64,000 nt of DNA from an uncultured Alphaproteobacteria bacterium (GCA_934276735.1 CAKQTG010000001.1:248001-312000), one strand, 5' to 3'; numbered from the stretch's first letter, positions 25,018-34,815 are shown. Notes: generated by a model not told the origin, from the sequence alone. Program-made: numbers and translations.

Positions 25018-25488
25018 ATGGAAAAAAGACCAATTTCACGCGCTGGGTTTGACGCGCTGTTAAAAGAGTTAAAAGATTTAAAAGAGGTTCAACGTCCGGA
25101 AATCTTGAAAACGGTCCAGTGGGCGCGTTCGCTGGGGGATTTGTCGGAAAACGCGGATTACAGTGCAGCCAAGGAAAAACAACGCCAGATTGATAAACGT
25201 ATCCAGTTTATTGAAGGGGTAATTGAAAATGCGGCGATTATTGATATTGACTCTTTGTCAGGTAATCGCGTTGTGTTTGGTGCGCGCGTTGTTGCCGAAG
25301 ACGAAGATGGTAACCGTATGCAATGTCGAATTTTATCGGATATTGAATCTGATGGCCGACAGGTCATTTCGTGCACATCGCCGGTTGGACGCGCAATGAT
25401 TGGGCGTTGCGTTGGCGATACGTGCATTGTTAAATTACCGTCTGGTGAAAAAGAATACGAAATTTTGGAAGTAAAATTCAAGGACTGA
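25018..25488 (+). CDS. greA: Transcription elongation factor GreA
   Basis: A 156-residue GreA, which rescues backtracked RNA polymerase by stimulating transcript cleavage. The N-terminal coiled coil has RAGFDALLKELKDLKEVQRPEI and, at its tip, GDLSENADYSAAKEKQ with the acidic DLSENADY motif. The C-terminal FKBP-like domain contains SPVGRAMIGRCVGD. AAGGA lies upstream of ATG 25018. The mutL gene follows after 9 bases and is probably co-transcribed. Length is typical. Confidence 0.95.
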   Translation: MEKRPISRAGFDALLKELKDLKEVQRPEILKTVQWARSLGDLSENADYSAAKEKQRQIDKRIQFIEGVIENAAIIDIDSLSGNRVVFGARVVAEDEDGNRMQCRILSDIESDGRQVISCTSPVGRAMIGRCVGDTCIVKLPSGEKEYEILEVKFKD

Positions 25489-25497
25489 GGTCTGGGA

Positions 25498-27261
25498 ATG
25501 CCGGTTCGTTTGTTGCCTGATTTTTTGATAAACCAAATTGCCGCTGGCGAGGTTGTTGAACGTCCCGCCAGTGTGGTCAAAGAATTGGTTGAAAACGCGC
25601 TGGACGCGGGCGCAGACCAAATTATGGTTGACGTTGCCGATGGCGGTCGAACAATGATTTCTGTTATAGATAATGGTTCGGGTATGTCGCGCGATGACCT
25701 GGGGCGGGCGATACAGCGGCATGCGACATCAAAATTGCCAGATGATGATTTATTAAATATCAACTTTATGGGATTCCGGGGCGAGGCATTGCCATCAATC
25801 GCATCTGTGTCTGATATGACGATTGATACATGCAATGGCGCGGACCCCAATGGTTGGCAATTAAATGCCACGACGGGTGATGTGCGACCGTCTGATTGGG
25901 AATCTGGGACGCGAATTCGGGTGTTGAATTTGTTTGCCCGGACGCCTGCGCGTCTGAAATTCTTGCGTACAGACAGGGCAGAAATGATGTCTGTGTTGGA
26001 CGTTGTGCGTCGTTTGGCAATGGCAAGACCAGATGTTGGATTTGTATTAAACAATAAATGGCGTTTCCCACGTGGACAAGATTTACGTGACCGTATTGTC
26101 GCTGTGATGGGCGATGATGTTGCCGGTCGTATGATTGCCGTTGATGCGCACAGCACGACAACCACTGGTTTGGAATTACATGGATTTATTTCAGAGCCCA
26201 CATTGCGTCGTGCATCGTCGGTTGATCAATATCTGTTTGTAAATGGTCGTCCTGTCCGGGACAAGGTTTTGGTTGGTGCGTTGCGTGCGGCATATATGGA
26301 TGTTATGCATGCACGCGAATTTCCACTATGTGCACTGTATCTAACGGTCCCACCGCGCAGTGTGGACGTAAATGTATCGCCCGCCAAGACCGAAGTGCAT
26401 TTTCTAGAACCGTCGCATATTCGCAGTTTTATTATAAAAACATTGCGTTCGGCATTATCGAAAACGATGAATGTTGCGCCATCAATTGATGTGACCCATC
26501 ACACACCAATGGAATTTGCGAAGGCGGTGGCGCAAAAAATAAACTTTGGATTGCCGCCCGCCGGCGCGCGCGTGTGCGAACCGTCGACACTGTCTGAATT
26601 ATCAGAAATGAACGAAATATTTTCGGCGTCCGCGGCTGCCCCCGCGATGACGCCCGCATCCGCGCCCGTGGCGACGACGGGTGGCGCGGACCCTGATATG
26701 CCACTGGGGCGCGTAATTGGCCAGATTGGCAATAAATACATTTTGGCGGCATCTGGCGATAATCTGGTGGTGGTGGACCAGCATGCGGCGCATGAACGTA
26801 TTACGTATGAACGCCTGCGTCGGCATGCGATAAAATCGCAGCCATTGCTGACACCGATAGTTGTACACATGCGTGATACAGATGTCGCGGCGATTATGAC
26901 GATTGCGGATGAAATGCGGGTGTCAGGCCTGCACATTGATGCGTTTGGCGATGACGCGATTGCTATATTCGAGAAGCCTGCCGATTGGGATTTGAATTGG
27001 GCAAATCTGTTTCATGATATTGCAGACGAAGTGCGTGCGAATGGCCATTCGTGCCAATTGGACGAAAAGTTACATTTAAAATTGGCAAATTACGCATGTC
27101 ACCACAGTGTGCGTGCTGGTCAACGCTTGGATATGCAATCTTGTGATGCGTTATTGCGAGAGATAGAACGAACCGAACGTGGTGCGCAATGTAATCATGG
27201 GCGACCGGTGTATAAATTTATCCCGATTACAGATATGGACGCATGGTTTGAACGCGTCTAG
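25498..27261 (+). CDS. mutL: DNA mismatch repair protein MutL (endonuclease type)
   Basis: A 587-residue MutL. The GHKL ATPase motifs are clear: NQIAAGEVVERPASVVKELVENALDAGA near 10-37, DNGSGM near 60, GFRGEALPSIASV near 93. The C-terminal dimerisation domain has DQHAAHERITYERL near 425, which fits the DQHA-x2-E-x4-E metal-binding nicking motif, and QCNHGRPVYKF near the end as the CPHGRP-like zinc site with Asn in place of Pro. It therefore probably nicks DNA itself, as in bacteria lacking MutH. The linker (340-400) is low-complexity and Ala/Pro rich. Confidence 0.95.
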   Translation: MPVRLLPDFLINQIAAGEVVERPASVVKELVENALDAGADQIMVDVADGGRTMISVIDNGSGMSRDDLGRAIQRHATSKLPDDDLLNINFMGFRGEALPSIASVSDMTIDTCNGADPNGWQLNATTGDVRPSDWESGTRIRVLNLFARTPARLKFLRTDRAEMMSVLDVVRRLAMARPDVGFVLNNKWRFPRGQDLRDRIVAVMGDDVAGRMIAVDAHSTTTTGLELHGFISEPTLRRASSVDQYLFVNGRPVRDKVLVGALRAAYMDVMHAREFPLCALYLTVPPRSVDVNVSPAKTEVHFLEPSHIRSFIIKTLRSALSKTMNVAPSIDVTHHTPMEFAKAVAQKINFGLPPAGARVCEPSTLSELSEMNEIFSASAAAPAMTPASAPVATTGGADPDMPLGRVIGQIGNKYILAASGDNLVVVDQHAAHERITYERLRRHAIKSQPLLTPIVVHMRDTDVAAIMTIADEMRVSGLHIDAFGDDAIAIFEKPADWDLNWANLFHDIADEVRANGHSCQLDEKLHLKLANYACHHSVRAGQRLDMQSCDALLREIERTERGAQCNHGRPVYKFIPITDMDAWFERV

Positions 27262-27288
27262 AATTATACCCAGAACCCATTGTTTTTT

Positions 27289-27312
27289 GCCTGGACACTG
27301 GGGCTTTTTTTT
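27289..27312 (+). terminator. Possible weak terminator after mutL
   Basis: GCCT / GGGC is a short stem with an 8-base loop (T-G wobble included), followed directly by eight Ts. The T run is good but the stem is weak. Confidence 0.45.
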
Positions 27313-27360
27313 ACTATTCTGATACCATAAAATAACAAAGTCACACTAAGGAGAAATATC

Positions 27361-27669
27361 ATGGAAGAAACCACGGTTGTTGTTCAAGAAGGTGCAAACG
27401 CGGCCCAAGCTACCACTGGTAACTGGTGGGGAATGCTGCTGTATTGCATTGTTGTGTTTGGAATCATTTATCTGTTTATGGTGCGCCCGAACAAGCGTCG
27501 TATGGCCGAATATCAGAAAATGTTGGATTCTTTAAAGGTTGGTAATCGCGTAATGGCGGCCGGCATTTACGGGACAATCAAAAAGATTGGCGACAAAACC
27601 ATTGAAATGGAAGTGGCCAAGGGCGTCGTTATAGAAGTCAACAAAAACGCCGTGGCCAGCGTTGAATAA
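27361..27669 (+). CDS. yajC: Preprotein translocase subunit YajC
   Basis: A 102-residue protein with one membrane helix (LLYCIVVFGIIYLFMVRP, near 27-44) followed by the YajC signature RPNKRRMAEYQKMLDSLKVGNRVMAAGIYGTI. YajC associates with SecDF and the holo-translocon. AAGGAGA precedes the ATG. It heads the yajC-secD-secF operon, 18 bases before secD. Confidence 0.93.
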   Translation: MEETTVVVQEGANAAQATTGNWWGMLLYCIVVFGIIYLFMVRPNKRRMAEYQKMLDSLKVGNRVMAAGIYGTIKKIGDKTIEMEVAKGVVIEVNKNAVASVE

Positions 27670-27687
27670 GCGAGAAAGGGTAATCAG

Positions 27688-29247
27688 ATGTTTAAAAAAC
27701 TGGCAATAATTTTTGTTGCGGTGTTTGGTGTGTTACTGGCGGTGCCAACAATGTCGCCACGCCTGGCACCGTATTTCCCGTCGTGGGCACAACCAATCCC
27801 ATTGGGCTTGGACTTAAAGGGTGGGGCCCAGTTGTTATTGGAAGTGGACACAAACACCATGTTCCAGGAAAAGGCGGCCCAACTGTATGACGAGGTGCGC
27901 ACAGCCCTGATTGATCGCGACAAGGGTGTTATTCGTTTTTCAAACCTGCGTAACAATGATGGTGTTGTGTCGTTGGTTGTTCGCGATGATGCCGATGTAT
28001 CACGTGCCAAGGGCCGGTTAAAGAGCGTTCTGGGCAATACTGTTGATATTGAATCATCGGGTCGGACAATTACATTGTCATATTCGGAAAAACAGAAAAA
28101 CGAAATGACCCAGGACGCGTTGGCGCGCAGTATTGAAATTGTGCGTCGTCGTATTGATGCGCTGGGGACCAAAGAACCGTCTATCCAGTCCCAGGGGGGC
28201 AAGTATATCTTGATTCAGTTGCCGGGTGTTGATAACCCAGAACACATCAAGGAATTGATTGGTCAAACGGCCAAGATGACGTTCCATTTGGTAAATGAAA
28301 ATGTGTCGGCCGAACAAATTGCGTCTGGTCGTGCGCCCAGTGGCACACAATTCTTGCCAATGATGGAAGCACCAAATCAATTGGTGCCGATATATTCGCG
28401 TGTCGAGGTGTCGGGTGAATCATTAAAAGATTCCCAGGCAGATTTTGACCAGAATAATATGCCGGTTGTAACAACTGCGTTTGATGCAACGGGTGCACGC
28501 AAATTTGCAAAATTGACCACTGAACACGTGAACGAACGTTTTGCAATTGTGCTGGACGGACGCGTGCTGTCGGCACCGACAATTCGTGAACCAATTCCAG
28601 GTGGTCGTGGCCAGATTTCTGGTGGATTTACATTACAGGGTGCAAAAGACCTGGCCGTGCTGTTGCGTTCGGGCGCATTGCCGGCACCGTTACAGGTTAT
28701 CGAAGAACGCACGGTTGGTGCGGGACTGGGGGCCGATACGATTGAAGCAGGTAAAATCGGTTCCGCGGTTGGTGTGTTGTTCGTAATAATCTTTATGTTG
28801 GTTGCATATCGCGGATTTGGTTTGATTGCAGATATCGTATTGCTGGTCAATTTGGCGATGATTATCGGTATATCGGCATTTCTGGGTGCAACGCTGACGT
28901 TGCCAGGAATTGCGGGTATCGTATTGACTCTGGGTATGGCGGTGGACGCGAACATTCTGCCGTTTGAACGTATCCGTGACGAGGTTCGTGAAGGTGTTCC
29001 GACCCTGCGTGCGGTAGAATTAGGATTTCATCGTTCGACCAAGACTGTTATGGACGGAAATCTGACCAACTTGATTTGCAGTTTGATTCTGTTCCAGTTT
29101 GGTGCAGGCCCAATTCGTGGGTTTGCGGTAACGCTGTCCATTGGTGTTATTACAACATTGTTCACGTGCCTGTTGTTGTCCAAGGTTTTGATTGACTGGT
29201 ATATGAACGGCAAAAACAAGAAAATCAGTTACATCAGAAATAAATAA
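27688..29247 (+). CDS. secD: Protein translocase subunit SecD
   Basis: A 519-residue SecD, which with SecF uses the proton gradient to pull proteins across the inner membrane. It has an N-terminal helix, LGLDLKGGAQLLLEVD (D1 motif) near 35-50, the large periplasmic domain with IDALGTKEPSIQSQG near 155, GRGQISGGFTLQGAKDLAVLLRSGALPAP near 310, and five C-terminal helices including GMAVDANILPFERIRDEVREG near 415 (D4 motif; most relatives have VDANVLIFERIREE). It is 12 bases from secF. Confidence 0.95.
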   Translation: MFKKLAIIFVAVFGVLLAVPTMSPRLAPYFPSWAQPIPLGLDLKGGAQLLLEVDTNTMFQEKAAQLYDEVRTALIDRDKGVIRFSNLRNNDGVVSLVVRDDADVSRAKGRLKSVLGNTVDIESSGRTITLSYSEKQKNEMTQDALARSIEIVRRRIDALGTKEPSIQSQGGKYILIQLPGVDNPEHIKELIGQTAKMTFHLVNENVSAEQIASGRAPSGTQFLPMMEAPNQLVPIYSRVEVSGESLKDSQADFDQNNMPVVTTAFDATGARKFAKLTTEHVNERFAIVLDGRVLSAPTIREPIPGGRGQISGGFTLQGAKDLAVLLRSGALPAPLQVIEERTVGAGLGADTIEAGKIGSAVGVLFVIIFMLVAYRGFGLIADIVLLVNLAMIIGISAFLGATLTLPGIAGIVLTLGMAVDANILPFERIRDEVREGVPTLRAVELGFHRSTKTVMDGNLTNLICSLILFQFGAGPIRGFAVTLSIGVITTLFTCLLLSKVLIDWYMNGKNKKISYIRNK

Positions 29248-29259
29248 GGAATAAATACT

Positions 29260-30123
29260 ATGAAACTGCATTTTATGAAATATCGGAAACTGTCATACTG
29301 GGTTTCTGGAATATTGGTTGCGTTGTCGATTGTATCACTGGCGTTTCATGGCCTGAATTATGGTATTGATTTCGCGGGTGGCATTTCGATGGAGGTTAAA
29401 CCCATCGCGGCCAATTATACAATTGACAAAATGCGCAGTGACCTGGCCGAATTCAGCCCGGAATTGCAATCGGTTGATAATGACGCGATTTTGGTGCGTG
29501 TCGGTTTGCCCAAGGGCGCAACCGATGCCCAGCAAAACGCACGCGTTGCCGACATTAAACAAATCTTGGGCGACAAGGTGCAATATTCCCAGGTGCAAAT
29601 CGTCGGTCCAAAAATTGGTGGTGAATTGGTGCGCGGTGGTATATTGGCGATATTGGTATCGTTCGTGCTGATGAGTGTGTATATCTGGATTCGCTATCGT
29701 GGTGGATATGCCGTCGGTTCGTTTGTGTCATTGGTGTTGGACTTTATTTTGATGTTTGGATTCTTTTCCATCACTGGGCTGGAATTCAACCAGACATCAA
29801 TTGCGGTTATCTTGATGGGAATTGGTTATTCTATCAATGACAAGGTTGTGAACTATGACCGTATTGATGAAAATATTAAAAAGTATCACAAGATGCCGAT
29901 GACTGAATTGATTGACCTGTCGGTAAACGAAATGTTCCACCGAACAATTATGACCAGTGTTTCAACAATATTGGCAATGGTTGGATTGTATTTCTTTGGT
30001 GGCATTATGTTGCAAGATTTCGCGGTCGCGATGACATTTTCGGTCGTGATGGGAACACTGACCAGTATTTATATCTCGAACGTAATCTTGTATCACTTTA
30101 ATTTGCGTGACACCAAGTATTGA
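29260..30123 (+). CDS. secF: Protein translocase subunit SecF
   Basis: A 287-residue SecF with six membrane helices. The GIDFAGGISMEV motif is near residue 35, and the SecF family motif GIGYSINDKVVNYDRIDENIKKY near 185-205 replaces the VDANV motif of SecD. It completes the yajC-secD-secF operon. AAGGAATAA precedes the ATG. The S41-like gene begins 53 bases downstream on the same strand, with no terminator seen. Confidence 0.95.
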   Translation: MKLHFMKYRKLSYWVSGILVALSIVSLAFHGLNYGIDFAGGISMEVKPIAANYTIDKMRSDLAEFSPELQSVDNDAILVRVGLPKGATDAQQNARVADIKQILGDKVQYSQVQIVGPKIGGELVRGGILAILVSFVLMSVYIWIRYRGGYAVGSFVSLVLDFILMFGFFSITGLEFNQTSIAVILMGIGYSINDKVVNYDRIDENIKKYHKMPMTELIDLSVNEMFHRTIMTSVSTILAMVGLYFFGGIMLQDFAVAMTFSVVMGTLTSIYISNVILYHFNLRDTKY

Positions 30124-30176
30124 TATTGATGCCGCACCGCCACCCATGGGGGACACACAGAGAGGGGAAAAATAAT

Positions 30177-31691
30177 ATGAGATTAAAAAAATTATTTTTA
30201 ATGTTGTGTTTTTGTCTGGCGGTGCGGCCGGCGTATTCAGACAGCTTGTTTTTCGAAGATGAACCAATCCAGGACGGCGTGCCTGTTTTTGAAATGTCAA
30301 AAACATTTGCCGATATTTATGAAAAACTGGACGGGGTAAAGTGGGGCGGTAAAAGCATAAATGTCGCGATTGAAAGTTTGGAAAATCTGAACAAAAATGC
30401 ACATATCGCCGCAACAGATGAACGTGTTGTTTTGGTGTGGGGGGATAATATTATTGCAAATTATCCGCGCCCACGCAGTGGTGATTGGAACGGCTTTGGT
30501 GAAATAACCACCGCATTGATGTTAAAGTTGCGTGAAAAAGATTCTGATTTACATCGCGCCAGTCCGTCTGAAATGTATCAAATGGTCGTGGACAGTTTGA
30601 TGCGCGGTATTGATGAAAATGGCCGCTATATATATTCTCGTGCGGCCGAGGTTACCGAAGACGGCCGTATCCTGACCAGTGTGGGATTGACCGGGGTGCG
30701 TGATGCGCGCGGAAATTGGCGTGTGCATGGTGTGTTCAAGGGCGCGCCCGCGGATGCGGCGGGAATTCGTGCGGGTGATTTGATATCTGAGATAAATGGC
30801 CGCGCGGTTGCCGATATGTCGGATGATGAATTGGAATCTGTGCTGGCGGGATTTAATTCTGGCACATCCAAGATAAAATTACTGTCGCCATCGGGGACGC
30901 GTGATGTTGTGCTGCGTCGTGCAACGATTGTTTTAGCCGATGCCGATGTTGTTCATCGGACGGCCAGTGGTGAAAATTCGGGCGACGTTTTGGAAATTGT
31001 TGTGCACCAGGCATCAAATAACGCCGTATCCATTGTGAACGAGGCACTGGCGACGTATCCGAAACTGGGCGGAATTGTGTTGGATTTGCGCGCGGCGTCG
31101 GGTGATGACGCGGTTGCAGCGGCAAAGTTGGCGGGACTGTTTATTGGCGCGCGGCCCGTAATGCGTATCCAGGAAACTGCGGCTGAACAGGTAGAGGTTG
31201 TTCCCGGCGGTAATGCGGTGACAAATGTGCCAGTTGTGGTTTTGATATCGGATCAAACACGTGGCACGGCCGAGGCACTGGCCGCTGCATTCTATGAATA
31301 TGGGCGTGGGGTTCTGGTTGGAACGCCAACGGCAGGAAATGCGCGTATTGCAACCCGTCTGGATTTAAATGATGGTGGTGCGCTGGAACTGTTGAATAAA
31401 TCAATTCAGACTGGTACCGGGCGCAGCATTGATGGGCGCGGGGTGTTTCCGATTGTGTGTCTGTCTAATATTCGCAGCACAACGCAACAAAATGCGTTTT
31501 TCTTGAATGTATTAAATAATGATTTTAATGCACGTGATTTTAATAGTGCGGAAAATATCAATGTTGATGATGTGCGTCGTGGCTGTCCGGTTATTACCAG
31601 TGGCACCGATGAAGACGCGGTCGCGGCGGCCGTTTCGGCCAAAATATTGACCGATAAAAGTGTTTATAACAAATTGATTGCCAAAGAATAG
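30177..31691 (+). CDS. S41-family C-terminal-processing protease homologue, catalytic residues lost
   Basis: A 504-residue exported protein. A signal peptide (LKKLFLMLCFCLAVRPAYS) is followed by a helical region, a PDZ domain (about 175-255, with SVGLTGVRD..., APADAAGIRAGDLISEINGRAV) and an S41 fold. In active enzymes the Ser of GSASASE and a Lys 25 residues later form the dyad. Here the aligned positions are G363 (QTRGTAEAL) and N388 (TPTAGNA), with spacing exactly conserved. It is therefore probably an inactive scaffold or chaperone in the periplasm. GAGAGGGG precedes ATG 30177. It may be co-transcribed with secDF upstream and PAP2 downstream. Confidence 0.8.
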   Translation: MRLKKLFLMLCFCLAVRPAYSDSLFFEDEPIQDGVPVFEMSKTFADIYEKLDGVKWGGKSINVAIESLENLNKNAHIAATDERVVLVWGDNIIANYPRPRSGDWNGFGEITTALMLKLREKDSDLHRASPSEMYQMVVDSLMRGIDENGRYIYSRAAEVTEDGRILTSVGLTGVRDARGNWRVHGVFKGAPADAAGIRAGDLISEINGRAVADMSDDELESVLAGFNSGTSKIKLLSPSGTRDVVLRRATIVLADADVVHRTASGENSGDVLEIVVHQASNNAVSIVNEALATYPKLGGIVLDLRAASGDDAVAAAKLAGLFIGARPVMRIQETAAEQVEVVPGGNAVTNVPVVVLISDQTRGTAEALAAAFYEYGRGVLVGTPTAGNARIATRLDLNDGGALELLNKSIQTGTGRSIDGRGVFPIVCLSNIRSTTQQNAFFLNVLNNDFNARDFNSAENINVDDVRRGCPVITSGTDEDAVAAAVSAKILTDKSVYNKLIAKE

Positions 31692-31707
31692 GAGGCAAGG
31701 GCGGATA

Positions 31708-32403
31708 ATGTTTTTAGCAGAAAATAATAAAATTAAATGGAAATTATTAGGTATAGCAACTGTCGTGGTTGCGGCACTGGTGGCGTTGGGAATTGCGTGG
31801 TTTGATAAACCGTTGTATCTGTTTATGCGCAATTTTGACTGTGTTGCATGGGGGTGGTTTGATAAAATTTTTGACGCGAAAATGTGGGTTGGGGCATCGT
31901 TCGTTTTGATGTGTGCTTTTTATGGAAAAAAGATTGTTGAAACAAAGCCTTGTTTTAAAAATTCGAAAAATCGGTTTAGTGTTTTCGCTTTTTTTCGTGA
32001 TTTTTTTGTAAAGACAAAGAATAGTTATGCGTTTTTTATATTTTGCTCTGTCTTGTCTGCATCCGTTTTTGCCAAGGCGTTAAAGATTATGATTGGCCGT
32101 GCCCGCCCAATATTTTTCGAGGCATTGGATATGACCGGATTTTTCCCGTGGTCAAATGAGTGGGCATTTAATTCAATGCCATCGGGACATACGGTTGCGA
32201 CGTTTGCAGGACTGGTTATGTTGGGAATGTTGGCACCACGGGTAAAATGGTTCACATGGACATTGGCAATTGTCGTTGGGGCGTCACGAGTTGCGTATGG
32301 GGCGCATTGGCCAACGGATGTTCTGCTGGGGGCTTTTATTGGTATGGTAATGGCAGATTTTGCAAAGTCATTGCTGAAACGTTGGCAATCAAAATTTGAA
32401 TAA
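31708..32403 (+). CDS. PAP2-family membrane phosphatase
   Basis: A 231-residue protein with several membrane helices and the three acid-phosphatase motifs: KIMIGRARP (near 130), PSGHT (near 166) and SRVAYGAHWPTDVLLG (near 203-218). Such enzymes dephosphorylate lipid phosphates such as undecaprenyl pyrophosphate, or modify lipid A. ATG 31708 follows AGGAGG at 31690-31695; an upstream in-frame ATG lies within the previous gene. Undecaprenyl-PP recycling would fit the glycan genes nearby, but lipid A or PgpB-like activity is equally possible. Confidence 0.8.
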   Translation: MFLAENNKIKWKLLGIATVVVAALVALGIAWFDKPLYLFMRNFDCVAWGWFDKIFDAKMWVGASFVLMCAFYGKKIVETKPCFKNSKNRFSVFAFFRDFFVKTKNSYAFFIFCSVLSASVFAKALKIMIGRARPIFFEALDMTGFFPWSNEWAFNSMPSGHTVATFAGLVMLGMLAPRVKWFTWTLAIVVGASRVAYGAHWPTDVLLGAFIGMVMADFAKSLLKRWQSKFE

Positions 32404-32407
32404 ATAT

Positions 32408-32431
32408 CGCGCCAAGTGGCGCGTTTTTTTT
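32408..32431 (+). terminator. Terminator after PAP2 gene
   Basis: Perfect CGCGCC / GGCGCG stem with AAGT loop and eight Ts. Confidence 0.92.
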
Positions 32432-32459
32432 AACATTTTTGTTTAATTTGTGATAAAAT
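32430..32459 (+). promoter_or_regulatory. ftsK promoter (leaderless)
   Basis: TTAACA (32430-32435) and TAAAAT (32454-32459) are 18 bases apart; the ATG at 32467 follows 7 bases later, so the transcript should start at or next to the start codon. Confidence 0.6.
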
Positions 32460-32466
32460 ACCGAAT

Positions 32467-34725
32467 ATGGAAGGACAATCGAAATTTTTACCAGAACGCG
32501 TTACTGGCGCGTTAAAGAGTTTTGCGCGTCGCATTGTTGGTGGCGCAGTGGCAGCGTTGGGACTGTGGGCAATATTTGCATTGTTGTTTTTAAATCCATA
32601 TCTGGACGGTTTTTCTACGGCCAGCACGCTGGGGACGCAAACGTTGATGGGAAATGTGGCGGCATTTTTACTTTATGCGATTGGTGTGGTGCCAGCATTG
32701 TTTTTATTACTGTGTATCGTGCGTGCTGGTGTGGCACGTGTCGCAAACTGGAATGAAACGGTTGCACCCGAATACAATCTGGTGCGTGTGTTTGTGACGC
32801 TATGCCTGGGGGTAGCGGCGTTTGGGTTGATTTTCCCTCGGGGTGTGTTTGGTGGACTGGCCGGGGCGATTGTGGCGACCGATGTTACTTCACTGGTTGA
32901 TGGCTGGGGCATATTGGTTGGTATTTTGTGCCTGGCGGGATTTTTGTTGCTTGGTGGCATGATTTTACATGTTCGTTGGTCACACGTGCGTGCAACGTTG
33001 CGTATGGTGCGTCGCGTTGTTGGTTGGATTATGACAGCGTTCCATCTGGCGCGACCAGCTGTGGCTGATGAAAATGTAGATGATGATGAATCAGAGTCAG
33101 ATGGGGACACTGACGAAGAGGAATACGCAGACGAAGATGTCGAGCCAGATGAAAAGCCTGTGCGTACGTCGCGTACCAATCGCAACGTGGCGAAAAAGCC
33201 GTCGCGTCGCAATACGTCTGGGCACATAGATGCTGCACATCAATACGAATTACCAGACCCGGCGTTCGTAGAAAAATCAAATTTTGGTAAAAATGTTGTG
33301 ACGCCTGAATTAAAACGAAATGCCGCCGCGATGGAGGTGCACTTTGCTGAATATGGCGTCCACGGCAAGGTGGTTGGTATTCGGCCAGGGCCGATTGTTA
33401 CGCTGTATGAATTTATGCCAGACAGTGGGACGCGTATGGTTGATGTCAGCAAGACGGTCAAGGATATGACACGTGCCATGGCAACGGAAAATATCCGTAT
33501 CGCGCATATCCCAGGAACACAATTGATTGGTGTTGAGATGGTGAATCTAAAACGCCAGATGGTGCGTTTCCGCGGGCTGATTGATAATGATACTTTCCGG
33601 ACATCAAAGTATAAAATACCGCTGGCATTGGGTGTGGATATTGGTGGTAACCCAATGTATTTTGATTTGGCAAAAATGCCCCATGTATTGATTGCTGGGC
33701 GCACGGGGTCTGGAAAATCTGTGTTTGTGCAATCAATTATCATGTCAATTTTATACCGTTATACGCCAGATAAATGCAAATTGATGATAGTTGATCCAAA
33801 GGGTGTTGACTTTACACTGTGGGATGATATTCCCCATTTGGTCACGCCTGTGATGAAGGACGCGAACGAGGCTGTAAATGGTCTGAAATGGTCGGTGCGC
33901 GAAATGGAAGAACGTTATAAACGTTTGCAAATGTTGGGTGTCCAGAATATAGAAGGTTATAACGATGTGGTTGCGAAAAAGCGTGCGGCGGGCGAAAAAC
34001 TGACGCGCCAGGTTGTTGTTGGCACTGACGAAGAAACAGGCGAAATGTTGTTTGAGACACAAGAAGTGGATTTGTCTGATATGCCGTATCTGGTTATCAT
34101 CGTGGACGAGGTGGCCGACCTGATGACGGTTGCGCGCAAGGATGTAGAACTGTGTTTGCAACGTATTGCACAAAAGGCACGTGCGGCAGGTATTCATCTG
34201 GTTATGGCGACCCAGCGTCCAGACGCAACGACAATCACTGGTGTCATCAAGGCGAATTTCCCAATGCGTATTTCGTTCCAGGCGCGTAGTAACATTGACT
34301 CTATGACAACATTGGGTGAAAAGGGCGCAGAAAATCTGTTGGCGTGTGGCGATATGTTATTCAGCGAGGCTGGACGTCCCCCAGTGCGTATCCATGGTGC
34401 ATTTATTGAAAATACCGAAATCAATCGCGTGGCTGATTTCCTGCGCAGTCAGGGCGCACCAGAATATGTCGCGGGCATAACAGATTCCACAGATGACAGT
34501 GGTATGTCTGGAATTCCGGGGGCGGCCCCGTCGCGTGCGGACAAGGACTCTGACCTGTATACCCAGGCCAAGGAATGTGTCCTGCGGGATAAAAAACCGA
34601 CGATTTCATATATCCAGCGCAGATTGCAAATCGGATATAACAAGGCCGCCGGATTTATGGAACGGATGGAGCAAGAAGGCATCGTCAGCCCACCAGACGC
34701 CAATAATAAACGGCATATTTTATAG
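32467..34725 (+). CDS. ftsK: DNA translocase FtsK
   Basis: A 752-residue FtsK. The N-terminal 180 residues hold four hydrophobic helices that anchor it at the septum. Residues 200-240 are a short acidic linker (DDDESESDGDTDEEE). The motor has Walker A IAGRTGSGKSVF near 418 and Walker B YLVIIVDEVADLM near 545, and the C-terminal gamma winged helix (SYIQRRLQIGYNKAAGFMERMEQEGIVS) reads KOPS sites and activates XerD. The linker is short for the family. No ribosome site is seen, and the gene looks leaderless. Confidence 0.96.
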   Translation: MEGQSKFLPERVTGALKSFARRIVGGAVAALGLWAIFALLFLNPYLDGFSTASTLGTQTLMGNVAAFLLYAIGVVPALFLLLCIVRAGVARVANWNETVAPEYNLVRVFVTLCLGVAAFGLIFPRGVFGGLAGAIVATDVTSLVDGWGILVGILCLAGFLLLGGMILHVRWSHVRATLRMVRRVVGWIMTAFHLARPAVADENVDDDESESDGDTDEEEYADEDVEPDEKPVRTSRTNRNVAKKPSRRNTSGHIDAAHQYELPDPAFVEKSNFGKNVVTPELKRNAAAMEVHFAEYGVHGKVVGIRPGPIVTLYEFMPDSGTRMVDVSKTVKDMTRAMATENIRIAHIPGTQLIGVEMVNLKRQMVRFRGLIDNDTFRTSKYKIPLALGVDIGGNPMYFDLAKMPHVLIAGRTGSGKSVFVQSIIMSILYRYTPDKCKLMIVDPKGVDFTLWDDIPHLVTPVMKDANEAVNGLKWSVREMEERYKRLQMLGVQNIEGYNDVVAKKRAAGEKLTRQVVVGTDEETGEMLFETQEVDLSDMPYLVIIVDEVADLMTVARKDVELCLQRIAQKARAAGIHLVMATQRPDATTITGVIKANFPMRISFQARSNIDSMTTLGEKGAENLLACGDMLFSEAGRPPVRIHGAFIENTEINRVADFLRSQGAPEYVAGITDSTDDSGMSGIPGAAPSRADKDSDLYTQAKECVLRDKKPTISYIQRRLQIGYNKAAGFMERMEQEGIVSPPDANNKRHIL

Positions 34726-34733
34726 TAAAAAAT

Positions 34734-34756
34734 ACCGGCATTTGCCGGTGTTTTTT
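34734..34756 (+). terminator. Terminator after ftsK
   Basis: ACCGGC / GCCGGT stem with ATTT loop, then TG and six Ts. Confidence 0.88.
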
Positions 34757-34780
34757 ATGCTTTTTTATAGGCGCGTTTTG

Positions 34781-34789
34781 TGGTATAAT
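34781..34789 (+). promoter_or_regulatory. Extended -10 promoter of beta-barrel gene
   Basis: TGGTATAAT, a TGn-extended perfect -10, ends 26 bases before the ATG at 34816; AAAGGAG lies between. Confidence 0.6.
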
Positions 34790-34815
34790 TTACGTAACGA
34801 AAAAGGAGTTTTTTT

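Noticed and set aside
25158..26201. 347-codon minus-strand frame opposite greA and mutL
   Set aside because: Ser/Ile-rich shadow frame overlapping two unmistakable genes; no start signal.
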